DNA of 64,000 bases from Bacilli bacterium (GCA_035326105.1 DAOKYO010000001.1:186001-250000); one strand, 5' to 3'. Shown: positions 24,999 to 34,560, numbered from the stretch's first letter. The notes: generated from the letters alone by a model not told the origin. Numbers and translations: made by a program.

Positions 24999-25310
24999 AT
25001 GGATGATTTAGTCCGTAAAGTAATTGAACTCGATAAAGAAGGACAAGCCCAGATTTCCGCTCTTGAAAAAGAGAAGGATGAACTTTCAAATGTCCTTAAA
25101 ACCATGCGTAAAAATTTAGCTGATCGCTATGCGGCGGAAACCGAAAAAAAAGAAGCGGCTATCGAGAAAAAAATTAAGGATGATTTTTTACTACGTCAAA
25201 AAAATATCGACATTGAATCTAAGGAAAAAGAAAAGAATATTCGCGACGCGTATAAGAAAAGCAATCAAGACTGGCTTCAGCAGTTGGTGACCTATTGTTT
25301 AGGTAAATGA
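24999..25310 (+). CDS. ntpF: V-type ATPase peripheral-stalk subunit G/H
   Basis: 103 aa from ATG 24999 (GAGGAAGGG upstream). It is an all-helical, highly charged protein (KEKEKNIRDAYKKSNQDW) typical of the short stalk subunit that pairs with subunit E to tether the catalytic head to subunit I. Identification rests mainly on position as first gene of the V-ATPase operon and on coiled-coil composition, because this subunit is poorly conserved. Next gene starts 11 nt later. Confidence 0.75.
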   Translation: MDDLVRKVIELDKEGQAQISALEKEKDELSNVLKTMRKNLADRYAAETEKKEAAIEKKIKDDFLLRQKNIDIESKEKEKNIRDAYKKSNQDWLQQLVTYCLGK

Positions 25311-25321
25311 GATAAAACATC

Positions 25322-26353
25322 ATGTCATTTGTAGGTAATGCATTAATTGCTAAGATTAAAAATTTACATGCGACCGATTTAACCGCCCAAGATTATCAAG
25401 AATTGCTCCGTAGAGACACTATCCCGGATATAGGAACCTATTTGAAAAAGCATCCGGCTTATCAAGATATTCTTGCCAATGTTAGTGAGGTCACCCTTAA
25501 CCGCAGTCGCCTTGAGGGACTGATTAGAAGACAAAAGTTTGATCGGACAATCAAACTTGTCAATTTCATCAGCCTTAAGGATAAGAGTTTTTATATGCTC
25601 AGCCTTATAAAAATGGAACACGAGGTTATATTGGCAGTAATTCGAAGTTATATATCACACGAAGATTACGATGTTGTCGATCAAATCCCTTATTACTTCG
25701 ATAAATACTCGAAAATTGATTTCGTTGCCCTAACCAAAACCGAAAATGTTGAAGAGATGATATCCGCTTTGGGCAATACCCGTTATGCGGCAATGCTAAA
25801 GCCGTATGCGGCAGTTAAAAACGACGATATCCGCTACTATGAGTTTGAGGCGTTATTCGAGAATGATTATTATAATTTTGCCTTCACTCAAACGACAAAG
25901 AATTATCGCGGTAAATTGCGAAAAGAATTGTTGGATGCATTTAGAACTCGCATTGAGATGGAGAATATGATAAAAATCTATCGGCTGAAGAAATTCTACG
26001 GAGTGGCCGATAGCGATATCAAGGCTATTCTTATTCCGTCATCGCGAATTTCGGAAAGAAAACTTGATGAGATAATCGCCATTAAAAATCCTGACGATAT
26101 CTTAAAGGTAATCATCGACTCAGGCGTTGGTCCTTACATGACAAATAAGAATCAGGTCAACTTGGAGTATTATCGCGATCATATGCGCCTGTTAATTGCC
26201 AATCGCTTTATGTACTTTTCCACTCAAGCCCCGGAAGTGTTTCTCGCCTATACGTTTTTAAACGATTTAGAAGTGCAAAATTTAACTTATATCATCGAGG
26301 GTATTCGATACCAAATTGATGAAAGCGAAATTCGCACGATGCTGGTCTATTAA
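25322..26353 (+). CDS. ntpC: V-type ATPase subunit C
   Basis: 343 aa, the usual length of NtpC, the socket that joins the central stalk to the membrane rotor. Family features: an early NALIAKIKNL, FEALFENDYYNFA, LRKELLDAFRTRIEMENMIKIYRLKKFY-like stretch (residues about 200-225) and a C-terminal LNDLEVQNLTYIIEGIRY. Soluble, helical. It lies before ntpI here, whereas in Enterococcus hirae ntpC follows ntpE. Confidence 0.88.
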   Translation: MSFVGNALIAKIKNLHATDLTAQDYQELLRRDTIPDIGTYLKKHPAYQDILANVSEVTLNRSRLEGLIRRQKFDRTIKLVNFISLKDKSFYMLSLIKMEHEVILAVIRSYISHEDYDVVDQIPYYFDKYSKIDFVALTKTENVEEMISALGNTRYAAMLKPYAAVKNDDIRYYEFEALFENDYYNFAFTQTTKNYRGKLRKELLDAFRTRIEMENMIKIYRLKKFYGVADSDIKAILIPSSRISERKLDEIIAIKNPDDILKVIIDSGVGPYMTNKNQVNLEYYRDHMRLLIANRFMYFSTQAPEVFLAYTFLNDLEVQNLTYIIEGIRYQIDESEIRTMLVY

Positions 26354-26365
26354 GGAGGTAAGCCC

Positions 26366-28294
26366 ATGATAAGTAAATTAAAACTAATCAGTCTGACGGT
26401 TAAAGAAGAAAACTTTGAAATTTTATTGAATAATTTCGTAACCTTTTCCGGCTTTCATCCAGTCGATCCCAATACGATTATCTCTTCCGTTCATGGCACT
26501 CGCTCCTTTGAAAGTAATAATCCTTGTGATCCACTGCTTGACGAAATAAAGGAAATTGAAAACAAAATCAATCTCAAGTTTGAATCCAAGAAAATATCTT
26601 GCTTTATTTCTTCTTTAGATGAAATTCATCAATATATCGAAGATGAGCATAAGAAAGTCAGCGACCGGTACAACGAAATCAAAGTGGTCGAAGACGAGAT
26701 TAAGACTTATGAACAAGCCCTGTTTCAAGTGCAAAAAGTCGAGGACATGAATATTGCCTTTGAAGATTTCTTTAATGCTAAATTTGTGTCAATTCGCTTT
26801 GGAAAACTTCCAAGCGATGTTGTTGAACGCTTGCGTTTTTATGAACAGAAACCTTTTATCTTCGTTCCATTTACAGAAGAAGGCGGATATGTTTGGTGCT
26901 TGTATCTAACCACTCAAGAATACGAGCGGGAAATTGATAACATATTCTCCTCGATGTTTTTTGAAAGAGTCTACATTCCCGAATTCGTTCATGGCGCGCC
27001 TCAGACGGCCCGAGTTACTCTCAGCAATAAAATTGATGAGGACAAAGCTAAACTCGAGTCCTTGAAAAATGAACTTATTGAATACGTTAAGAGTAATGAA
27101 AATAACTTTGATAAAGTCAAAGGCGAACTTGAATTTCTCAGTGACATTTATAAAGCTAAGCAATACGCTGTCGGTCTAGGCGAACGGGTAAGTTTGACCG
27201 GCTATATCGATAAGTCAAGCGTTAAAAAGTTGGAAGAGCATTTTGCCGGTGTCCCTTCCATTGAAATCCAGGTTCAAGACGCGGATGCGGACAAGCGTTT
27301 CCAACCACCGACTAAGTTAAAGAACAATTGGTTTACAAGACCATTTCAGTTCTTTGTGGAAATGTACGGCGTCCCCTCTTATCATGACATTGATCCAACA
27401 TTGATGGTAAGTATAACTTACTCTCTGCTGTTCGGGATTATGTTTGGTGATTTTGGACAGGGGTTAGCCGTTGCCCTCATCGGCTTTATACTCTCAAAAT
27501 TAACCAAGAATTCCCTCGCGCCCATATTAACGCGGATTGGATTCTCCAGTGCCTTCTTTGGAATTGTATACGGAGAAACTTTCGGAAATGAAACTTTCCT
27601 TGATCCTTTCTATGGATGGCTAAGCAAAATATTCAACACGGAGATTCACCCACTGCATCCGATGGATAACACGGTGACGATGAATCTATTGCTTGCCACG
27701 GTCGCCATTGGAGCGGCAATAATCCTGTCTTCCATTATAATCAACACGGTGACGAAGTTCCGCGTCAAGAAATATGCGGATGCGCTCTTCTCCTCAAATG
27801 GACTAAGCGGACTTCTGCTCTATGGATTTGTGCTTGCCGGCATCGTTATGCAGATGCTTCTTGGTATTAAAAATGTGTTTAATCCCGTAACTATTATCTT
27901 ATTTATTGTTATCCCGATTATTCTCATCTTCTTCAAAGAACCGATTGAGCGCAAACTAGCTCATCAAGCGATGTTTCCCGAAGGGGTCGGTGGATTTATC
28001 ACCGAAGGTTTCTTTGAATTGTTTGAAGTTTTATTATCTTATGTTACTAACACCCTCTCCTTTCTTCGGGTTGGAGGTTTCGTCCTATCACACGCCGGGA
28101 TGATGCTCGTGGTTGCCACGTTGATGAATATGGCAAGCGGGGCTGGTAGTATTGTGGTTTCGGTTCTCGGCAATCTATTTGTTATGGGACTCGAAGGTCT
28201 TATTGTCGGTATTCAGGTTTTGCGGCTTGAATTTTACGAGATGTTCTCCCGTTACTTTGAAGGTGACGGAATACTATTTAATCCAATCTTTTAG
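26366..28294 (+). CDS. ntpI: V-type ATPase subunit I (a-subunit)
   Basis: 642 aa. The N-terminal ~330 residues are cytosolic with coiled-coil segments that hold the stator. The C-terminal half has 7-8 TM helices. GIMFGDFGQGLAVALIGF, FGIVYGETFGNE, TNTLSFLRVGGFVLSHAGM (with the essential Arg) and VGIQVLRLEFYEMFSRYFEGDG are hallmark segments. It forms the ion half-channels facing the K ring. AAGGAGG precedes ATG 26366. Confidence 0.94.
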   Translation: MISKLKLISLTVKEENFEILLNNFVTFSGFHPVDPNTIISSVHGTRSFESNNPCDPLLDEIKEIENKINLKFESKKISCFISSLDEIHQYIEDEHKKVSDRYNEIKVVEDEIKTYEQALFQVQKVEDMNIAFEDFFNAKFVSIRFGKLPSDVVERLRFYEQKPFIFVPFTEEGGYVWCLYLTTQEYEREIDNIFSSMFFERVYIPEFVHGAPQTARVTLSNKIDEDKAKLESLKNELIEYVKSNENNFDKVKGELEFLSDIYKAKQYAVGLGERVSLTGYIDKSSVKKLEEHFAGVPSIEIQVQDADADKRFQPPTKLKNNWFTRPFQFFVEMYGVPSYHDIDPTLMVSITYSLLFGIMFGDFGQGLAVALIGFILSKLTKNSLAPILTRIGFSSAFFGIVYGETFGNETFLDPFYGWLSKIFNTEIHPLHPMDNTVTMNLLLATVAIGAAIILSSIIINTVTKFRVKKYADALFSSNGLSGLLLYGFVLAGIVMQMLLGIKNVFNPVTIILFIVIPIILIFFKEPIERKLAHQAMFPEGVGGFITEGFFELFEVLLSYVTNTLSFLRVGGFVLSHAGMMLVVATLMNMASGAGSIVVSVLGNLFVMGLEGLIVGIQVLRLEFYEMFSRYFEGDGILFNPIF

Positions 28295-28305
28295 GAGGTA
28301 TTAAG

Positions 28306-28758
28306 ATGGAATGGATTGTTTTAGCGTTTATTATCGCTGGTATTGCTCTTATTTGTTTACCCCTTATCAAAGTTTTTAAAGGTAAGGTTGCCGCTGTTTC
28401 GGCTAAGAAGCGGGTCGTGCTTCATGTTGCCCTATTCTTTACTTTGCTTGTGATTACCGCCGTTTCGGCGCCGCACGTATTAGGCGCGACTGTCAGCCCC
28501 ACCGATGGTGCTGCTCTCGAACTATACAGTAAGGCTGCTGGCTTTGGCTATTTAGGCGCCGCTCTTTCCACGGGATTAAGCGCGTTGGGTGCCGGTATTG
28601 CCGTCGCCGCCGCCGCTCCAGCTGCTATTGGAGCGATTTCTGAGAATCCTAAAAACTTAGGTAAGTCATTAATCTTCGTTGCTCTTGGTGAAGGTGTTGC
28701 CATTTATGGTTTGCTTATCTCAATTTTAATTCTCAACAATATCCCAACTTTAGCGTAA
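28306..28758 (+). CDS. ntpK: V-type ATPase subunit K (proteolipid)
   Basis: 150 aa, predicted four TM helices. The second hairpin (about 80-148) is a classic c-subunit: GAGIAVAAAAPAAIGAISEN, then the carboxylate in FVALGEGVAIYGLLI. The first hairpin (about 1-62) lacks the Gly/Ala repeats and the Glu, so there is one ion site per polypeptide rather than a true duplication. No Gln is seen at the position used for Na+ ligation in Na+ rings, which leans towards H+; this is inference. AGGAGG precedes ATG 28306. Confidence 0.92.
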   Translation: MEWIVLAFIIAGIALICLPLIKVFKGKVAAVSAKKRVVLHVALFFTLLVITAVSAPHVLGATVSPTDGAALELYSKAAGFGYLGAALSTGLSALGAGIAVAAAAPAAIGAISENPKNLGKSLIFVALGEGVAIYGLLISILILNNIPTLA

Positions 28759-28766
28759 GAAGGTTG

Positions 28767-29093
28767 ATGAAAGTGAAGTTCTACGTATTAAGTGATAATG
28801 ACGATACTTTAATCGGTATGCGTTTAGTAGGAATCAAGGGCGAAGTCATACATGAGCGACCGCTACTTTTGAAACGTCTCGGTGAAGTCATGCGCGACGA
28901 TGACATCGGCATTGTTTTAATCACGACGAAGTTAATCGAAATGGCTCCTAATGTCATCAGTGAACTTAAGTTACGAGCAGGGCACACTTTACTAGTCGAA
29001 ATTCCCGACCGCCACGGGCATAGCAAAATTGGCGAATCAATTGATGCTTATGTCAGTAAAGCGATTGGAGTAAGTTTGGAGGGTGGTAAATAA
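28767..29093 (+). CDS. ntpG: V-type ATPase subunit F
   Basis: About 108 aa. KFYVLSDNDDTLIGMRLVGI is the family start signature, and GIVLITTKLIEMAP and LLVEIPDRHG follow. This Rossmann-like subunit is part of the central rotor stalk with subunit D. ATG 28767 and GTG 28773 are both plausible starts; AAGG at 28760-28763 fits the GTG spacing well. Overlaps ntpE by 1 nt. Confidence 0.9.
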   Translation: MKVKFYVLSDNDDTLIGMRLVGIKGEVIHERPLLLKRLGEVMRDDDIGIVLITTKLIEMAPNVISELKLRAGHTLLVEIPDRHGHSKIGESIDAYVSKAIGVSLEGGK

Positions 29094-29686
29094 TGGACGG
29101 CCAAAAAAAGGATAGTTTATATTTTTACTTTAAGAAAACTATCAATGCCGAGGTTGATAAAAGAGTTAAGGCCCTCGAAGAGGAGATTGCCTCTTTAAAA
29201 CAACAAGCTCAGGTATCGATTGAAAAAGAACTTAAAGAAGAGCAAGACAATATTATAAATATTAAAAAGAGTGATTTGGAACGTGAGTATCAGTTAAAAC
29301 TTGCTTCCTATCAAAGAAAATTAGATCTCGAAGTAATGGATCATCGGCAAAAGTTACTTGAGGAAATTTTCAATCGTTTAATCAATGAAATAAATGTTTT
29401 CGTTGCCAGTAAGGATTACGAAAAATGGTTTAAGCAGAGTCTTAGTGGCTATAAGCTTGCTGATTACCGCAAGATTGCCATTGATAAGAATGACAAGGTA
29501 GCCGCTAAAATAATCAAGGACACAGATTTGGAACTCGTTTTGGAAGACAACTTAATCGGCGGTTTTATCATTTATTCAAAGGATGAAAAAACACTTTCCG
29601 ACGAATCTTTAAAGAATCGAATAAATGAATCTCATGCTTGGTTCTACGACAATGCCGCTTGGTTTAATGAAGGGGAGGAAAAGTAA
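29093..29686 (+). CDS. ntpE: V-type ATPase subunit E
   Basis: 197 aa with a helical N-terminal half (EEEIASLKQQAQVSIEKEL) and a compact C-terminal domain ending in a conserved-type LIGGFIIYSKDEKTLSDESL, RINES. This is the peripheral stalk subunit that binds the top of subunit B. The start is coupled to the preceding stop through TAATG, and the stop abuts the ntpA start directly. Confidence 0.88.
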   Translation: MDGQKKDSLYFYFKKTINAEVDKRVKALEEEIASLKQQAQVSIEKELKEEQDNIINIKKSDLEREYQLKLASYQRKLDLEVMDHRQKLLEEIFNRLINEINVFVASKDYEKWFKQSLSGYKLADYRKIAIDKNDKVAAKIIKDTDLELVLEDNLIGGFIIYSKDEKTLSDESLKNRINESHAWFYDNAAWFNEGEEK

Positions 29687-31435
29687 ATGAAAAACACAAT
29701 TTATTCAATTAATGGCCCCGTCATTAAGGTACGTAACACCAGTGACTTCTCCATGTTGGAAAAAGTTTACGTCGGCCCCCTTAAATTAATGGGCGAAGTA
29801 ATCTCTATTTCCGATGTCGAAACTGTCATTCAGGTATATGAAAGCACTACTGGTTTAAAAAAAGGCGATGAAGTTGTCGGTACTCACAGTTTGGTTTCAG
29901 TTAAACTGGGTCCCGGCATCATTAAAAATATTTTTGATGGCATCGAACGCCCCTTGAAGGAAATTGCCTCGGCTAAAGGAATTTTTATTGCCCCGGGCAG
30001 TGATGTTAATCCACTCGATGAAACTCGGCTTTGGGATGTAAAAATTGTTGGAAAAAACGGATCCAAAGTTCAAGGCGGAGACATATTAGCTACCATTCAG
30101 GAAACGGATTCAATCATTCATAAAATAATGGTTCCTCCGTTCGTCCAAGGAGAGATAACTAATATTGTAACCGATGGTCAATATCGGATTAATGATATTA
30201 TTGCTACGATTAAAACTGATGATGGCAAGGATGAAAAAATTACCCTAGTTCAAGAATGGCCCATTAAAAAGCCACGGCCGATTAAAGAGCAACTTCCACT
30301 GGACACACCTTTAATTACCGGACAAAGAATTATCGACACCGTCTTCCCGCTTGCTAAAGGCGGAGCAGCGGCCGTTCCGGGCGGATTTGGTACCGGAAAA
30401 ACCATGATGCAGCACCAATTAGCCAAATGGTGCGATGCCGATTTAATCGTCTATGTCGGCTGCGGGGAGCGGGGAAATGAAATGACGCAGGTTTTGGAAG
30501 AATTCCAAGCCCTCATCGATCCCCACACTCATAAATCATTGATGGAACGGACTGTTTTAATTGCCAATACATCTAACATGCCGGTTGCCGCTCGTGAAGC
30601 TAGCATTTATACCGGAGTGACCATTGCCGAGTATTATCGGGATATGGGCTATAACGTTGCCCTTATGGCCGATTCAACTTCTCGTTGGGCGGAAGCTTTA
30701 AGAGAGATTTCCGGTCGATTAGAGGAAATGCCGGCCGAAGAAGGTTTCCCGGCATATCTTCCATCCCGTATCGCTCAGTTTTATGAACGGGCGGGAAGTG
30801 TCGAAAACCTCAATAACACTAAAGGCTCGGTCACCATCATCGGTGCCGTATCCCCACAAGGAGCAGACTTTAGTGAGCCGGTTACACAAAACACCAAGCG
30901 CTTTGTACGCTGCTTTTGGGCACTCGATAAGAACTTAGCTTACCAACGGCACTATGCCGCGGTTAACTGGAATATCAGTTATAGTGAATATCTTAATGAT
31001 CTATCCCCCTGGTACAATCGCCATGTGAGTCCGCTTTTCTTAAAAGATCGGGCTCGTATTCGGACTTTGCTGGCTGAAGAGGAAAAACTAATGGAGATCG
31101 TCCGCTTAATTGGTGGCGATGTTTTGCCCGATGATCAAAAGTTGGTTATTGAAATTGGACGCGTCATCCGTGTCGGTTTTCTTCAACAAAATGCTTTTCA
31201 CCCCGAAGATACCTATGTACCGCTTAAGAAACAACTCTTAATGATGGATGTTATTCTTTTCTTGTATGATTCTGCCACCAAATTTATCAACGGCAGTCAC
31301 GCTTTAAGTCTACTTTTGAAGACTGGCATTTTCGATGAAGTAATTAAGATGAAATACGATATTAAAAATAATGAATTGAAGCATTTTGATGATTTGAAAG
31401 AAAAAATCACCAAAACTATCGAATCCATTAAGTAA
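29687..31435 (+). CDS. ntpA: V-type ATPase catalytic subunit A
   Basis: 582 aa, the usual family length. Walker A GGFGTGKTM at about 230, catalytic Glu in GCGERGNEM, Walker B VALMADSTSRWAEALREISG, and the bulge domain (about 115-185) unique to V-type A subunits. ATP hydrolysis or synthesis occurs here at the A/B interface. ATG 29687 directly follows the ntpE stop, with GGGGAGG upstream. Confidence 0.97.
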   Translation: MKNTIYSINGPVIKVRNTSDFSMLEKVYVGPLKLMGEVISISDVETVIQVYESTTGLKKGDEVVGTHSLVSVKLGPGIIKNIFDGIERPLKEIASAKGIFIAPGSDVNPLDETRLWDVKIVGKNGSKVQGGDILATIQETDSIIHKIMVPPFVQGEITNIVTDGQYRINDIIATIKTDDGKDEKITLVQEWPIKKPRPIKEQLPLDTPLITGQRIIDTVFPLAKGGAAAVPGGFGTGKTMMQHQLAKWCDADLIVYVGCGERGNEMTQVLEEFQALIDPHTHKSLMERTVLIANTSNMPVAAREASIYTGVTIAEYYRDMGYNVALMADSTSRWAEALREISGRLEEMPAEEGFPAYLPSRIAQFYERAGSVENLNNTKGSVTIIGAVSPQGADFSEPVTQNTKRFVRCFWALDKNLAYQRHYAAVNWNISYSEYLNDLSPWYNRHVSPLFLKDRARIRTLLAEEEKLMEIVRLIGGDVLPDDQKLVIEIGRVIRVGFLQQNAFHPEDTYVPLKKQLLMMDVILFLYDSATKFINGSHALSLLLKTGIFDEVIKMKYDIKNNELKHFDDLKEKITKTIESIK

Positions 31436-31444
31436 GGAGAAAAC

Positions 31445-32893
31445 ATGGCATTACAATATATTGGTTTAACTGCAGTTAATGGCCCATTGGTTTTTCTTCA
31501 AGGTGTAAATGGCGTCGGCTATGATGAAGTCGTAGAATTGCGACTTGATAATGGCGAAGTCCGTAATGGACGTGTCATTGAAATCGATGGTGATAAAGTT
31601 GCCATTCAAGTATTTGAAGGAACGCAGGGACTAGGATTAAAGGAAGCCAAAGTAAAGTTTTTAGGCCGTCCATTAGAGCTTCCACTATCTCAGGAAATTC
31701 TCGGACGTATCTTTAATGGTGCTGGCGAACCGATTGACGGATTGGGACCGGTTTTCGCTAGTGTTCGCCGTGACGTCAATGGCGAGGCCCTCAACCCAGT
31801 ATCTCGGGTTTATCCTCGAAACTATATTCAAACCGGCATCTCTTCAATTGATGTTCTTACGACACTTATCCGCGGACAAAAACTTCCGATATTTACCGGG
31901 ACCGGCCTTCCTCATAATGAACTGGCCGTTCAAATTGTTCGCCAAGCCAAAATTGCTGACAAAAATAACGAGAAATTCTGTATTGTCTTTGCCGCGATGG
32001 GAGTTAAGCACGATGTTGCTCAATACTTTGAGCAAGCTTTTGAAGATGCTCATGTTATGGATCATGTAGTAATGTTTACCAATATTGCTAACGACCCGAT
32101 CATCGAACGGATTCTTACTCCGCGCTGCGCGTTAACCGCAGCCGAATATCTTGCATTTGAAAAAGGATACAATGTCTTGGTTATCCTTACTGATATGACC
32201 GCCTATTGTGAAGCCTTACGGGAGTTTTCTTCTTCTAAAGGCGAAATTCCCGGTCGGAAAGGATTCCCCGGTTACTTATACAGTGACCTCGCAAGCCTTT
32301 ATGAACGGGCAGGCATGGTCCATGGTCGGCCGGGTTCCGTCACTCAAATTCCGATTCTAACTATGCCCAATGACGACATTACGCACCCTGTTCCCGATTT
32401 GACTGGGTATATTACCGAAGGTCAAATTGTCTTGGATCGCGAATTATACCAAAAGGGCGTTTTTCCACCGGTTTCGATTTTACCTTCCCTTTCACGTTTA
32501 ATGAAAGATGGCATCGGTGCCGAATATACCCGTGAAGATCACCAAGCTATGGCCAATCAACTTTTCGCCAGTTACGCCAAAGTGCAGGAAATTCGTTCAT
32601 TAGCCGCGGTAATCGGCGAAGATGAATTAAATGAAACCGATCAAACCTATATGCTGTTCGGCAATCTTTTTGAACAATTTTTCTTAAATCAAAAAGATGA
32701 AAACCGCGATATCAACTACTCGCTTGATTTAGGATGGGATCTAATTAGTATTCTTCCAACCAGCGAATTATCGCGTCTAGATGAAAAGTATATCACCCAA
32801 TATTATGATCCCAAACGGGCCAGCAAACGTTTCGGAATCACCGATTCTAACCTTGTAAGCAAAATTATTAATCAGGGACAGCAGGCCAAATAA
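31445..32893 (+). CDS. ntpB: V-type ATPase regulatory subunit B
   Basis: 482 aa. The nucleotide-binding fold lacks a proper P-loop (IFTGTGLPHNELA), as expected for the non-catalytic B subunit. LTDMTAYCEALREFSSSKGEI, then GRKGFPGYLYSDLASLYERA, is diagnostic. It alternates with A in the hexamer. AAGGAG precedes ATG 31445; the stop overlaps ntpD through TAATG. Confidence 0.97.
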   Translation: MALQYIGLTAVNGPLVFLQGVNGVGYDEVVELRLDNGEVRNGRVIEIDGDKVAIQVFEGTQGLGLKEAKVKFLGRPLELPLSQEILGRIFNGAGEPIDGLGPVFASVRRDVNGEALNPVSRVYPRNYIQTGISSIDVLTTLIRGQKLPIFTGTGLPHNELAVQIVRQAKIADKNNEKFCIVFAAMGVKHDVAQYFEQAFEDAHVMDHVVMFTNIANDPIIERILTPRCALTAAEYLAFEKGYNVLVILTDMTAYCEALREFSSSKGEIPGRKGFPGYLYSDLASLYERAGMVHGRPGSVTQIPILTMPNDDITHPVPDLTGYITEGQIVLDRELYQKGVFPPVSILPSLSRLMKDGIGAEYTREDHQAMANQLFASYAKVQEIRSLAAVIGEDELNETDQTYMLFGNLFEQFFLNQKDENRDINYSLDLGWDLISILPTSELSRLDEKYITQYYDPKRASKRFGITDSNLVSKIINQGQQAK

Positions 32894-33513
32894 TGAACAC
32901 CAACGTAATTCCAACCAAAGGCAATTTGATGGCCCTCAAAAAATCGCAAAATTTAGCGATTGTTGGGCAGTCACTCATGGACCGGAAGAAGAACATTCTC
33001 GTCCGGGAAATGCTTTTACTATTGCCAAAAGTGGTGGAAATTCGTGATCAGATAAGTTCAACATACGCAAAAGCTTATATGGCTCTTCAAGAAGCCAACA
33101 TTACCCTCGGTATTGTGGAAGACATCGCCAAGGCTATCCCAATTGACGAAAATGTTCATATTACCTATCGTAATGTGATGGGGGTCGATATTCCAGTCGT
33201 AAGCCACGAAACTCAAAAATTTAAACTTTCTTATGGCCTAAGAGCCACCAACACAAAATTTGATTATGCTTACCAGATGTTTCAAAAAGCACGCGATTTA
33301 ACTATTACCCTCGCGGAAATCGACAACGCTGTTTATAAACTTGCCAATGCGATACGTCACAGTCAAAAGCGGGCCAATGCTTTAAAAAACGTCGTTATTC
33401 CGAATCTTACTGCCAATATTAAATATATCGGCGAAGTTCTAGAAGAGCGCGATCGTGAGGAGTTTGTTCGGATGAAAGTTATTAAGGCGAACAAATTAAA
33501 TGATGGAGACTGA
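32893..33513 (+). CDS. ntpD: V-type ATPase subunit D (central rotor shaft)
   Basis: 206 aa forming two long helices, the shaft that rotates inside A3B3. NVIPTKGNLMALKKSQNLA at the N-terminus and RRANALKNVVIPNL-type KRANALKNVVIPNLTANIKY near the C-terminus are family hallmarks. Coupled to ntpB by a 1-nt overlap. Its end overlaps the signal-peptidase-like gene by 14 nt. Confidence 0.95.
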   Translation: MNTNVIPTKGNLMALKKSQNLAIVGQSLMDRKKNILVREMLLLLPKVVEIRDQISSTYAKAYMALQEANITLGIVEDIAKAIPIDENVHITYRNVMGVDIPVVSHETQKFKLSYGLRATNTKFDYAYQMFQKARDLTITLAEIDNAVYKLANAIRHSQKRANALKNVVIPNLTANIKYIGEVLEERDREEFVRMKVIKANKLNDGD

Positions 33514-34120
33514 AGTTCTCTCCAAAAAAAGAAAAATAGTTAAACGAATTGCCAACACCCTTTATGTTGGCATTTTATCTTTTGTTATTTTTATTTTTCT
33601 TCTTACAACCGTGGTTCCAAACGGATTAATTAAAGTGTTTGGTGTCGGTTATTATCGGGTTACTTCTCCGTCAATGGAACCGACAATCCGTGTAAATGAT
33701 TATGTCGTGGTAAAGAAGACCAAGCTTGAAAATCTAACCGAAGGCGAAATAATCGTCTTTGAAACTAATGCTCAATTAACGGGCATCCCGGTTACTGAGC
33801 GCGTGGTTGTCATTCATTACTTCGGATATGTCGATGATAACGGACACATTCTCACCTATAGTGAGGAAAAGAAAAATTACGAAGCTGATAATCCCGATAA
33901 ATATGACACTTGGGGGACCGAATCAACTCCTTATTACGTTACTGAAAAGGATCTAGTTGGTGTATATAGTAAATTAATACCCAGCGCCGATCTTATTGAT
34001 GAAATGAAAATTGTTGTGAGTTCTACTTACTTCTATTTAGCGATTGCCGGCATCGCGGGCGTCAGTGTGGGAATTTACTATCTTACAAAACATCATAGGA
34101 AAAAAGTTAATTCTAAATAA
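33500..34120 (+). CDS. Signal peptidase I-like protein with altered dyad
   Basis: 206 aa with TM1 about 22-42 and TM2 about 176-196, the ER/SipW-like topology. The nucleophile motif TSPSMEPT (Ser58) and VNDYVVVKK are present, so it belongs to the S26 family. The position that normally carries the general base (His in THR or Lys in the KR motif) reads TERVV (Glu100). The nearest His is His106. Either the dyad is rearranged or it is inactive. Overlap with ntpD makes it part of the V-ATPase operon, but no functional link is known. A bidirectional terminator follows directly. Confidence 0.75.
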   Translation: MMETEVLSKKRKIVKRIANTLYVGILSFVIFIFLLTTVVPNGLIKVFGVGYYRVTSPSMEPTIRVNDYVVVKKTKLENLTEGEIIVFETNAQLTGIPVTERVVVIHYFGYVDDNGHILTYSEEKKNYEADNPDKYDTWGTESTPYYVTEKDLVGVYSKLIPSADLIDEMKIVVSSTYFYLAIAGIAGVSVGIYYLTKHHRKKVNSK

Positions 34121-34152
34121 AAATGCTCCGATTGACTCGGAGCATTTCTTTT
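34121..34152. terminator. Bidirectional rho-independent terminator
   Basis: Perfect 11-bp stem AAATGCTCCGA / TCGGAGCATTT, 5-nt loop, with T-rich tracts on both strands. It lies between the convergent signal-peptidase-like gene and the minus-strand 93-aa gene. Confidence 0.88.
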
Positions 34153-34173
34153 TGCTCACTGGCAATTTTGACT

Positions 34174-34443
34174 TCAGGCCCGTTTTCTCGGTAATGTGAG
34201 GCCAATCAAACTCACAAGGAAAACCAGCAAAGGTAATCCGAAAACATTGAGGATTGCCATTAAAAAGATTCCAAGCGATGACAAGATTGTCATGAATTGG
34301 CCAGAGCTGATTGCGGTTTGAACGGCGGCAAAGTCAATGGTAACTCCCATTGCTGATGATAAATCGCCGATAGCAAAACCTGCAAAGACAAGCGCGATTA
34401 ACGAAATAACGAAGAAGAGTCCGCAAATGAGTTTTCTAAACAT
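34174..34443 (-). CDS. Small membrane protein, unknown
   Basis: 89 aa from ATG 34443, with the GGGGGTGA site 9 nt upstream; the earlier ATG at 34455 overlaps that site. Two TM helices (about 5-25 and 55-82), ending in LTLPRKRA, so the C-terminus is probably cytosolic. A TATAAT-like -10 lies at 34476-34481 on the minus strand, giving it its own promoter. No family recognised. Confidence 0.6.
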   Translation of the reverse strand: MFRKLICGLFFVISLIALVFAGFAIGDLSSAMGVTIDFAAVQTAISSGQFMTILSSLGIFLMAILNVFGLPLLVFLVSLIGLTLPRKRA

Positions 34444-34560
34444 AAAAATCATCACCCCCGATTTTTAATGATTTCATTATACAATATGTAAAAAAAAATA
34501 CTATATTTGTTTTTTTTTGCAGGTTGCATATTTTATATTTAAATATTCATATTTAATTTT

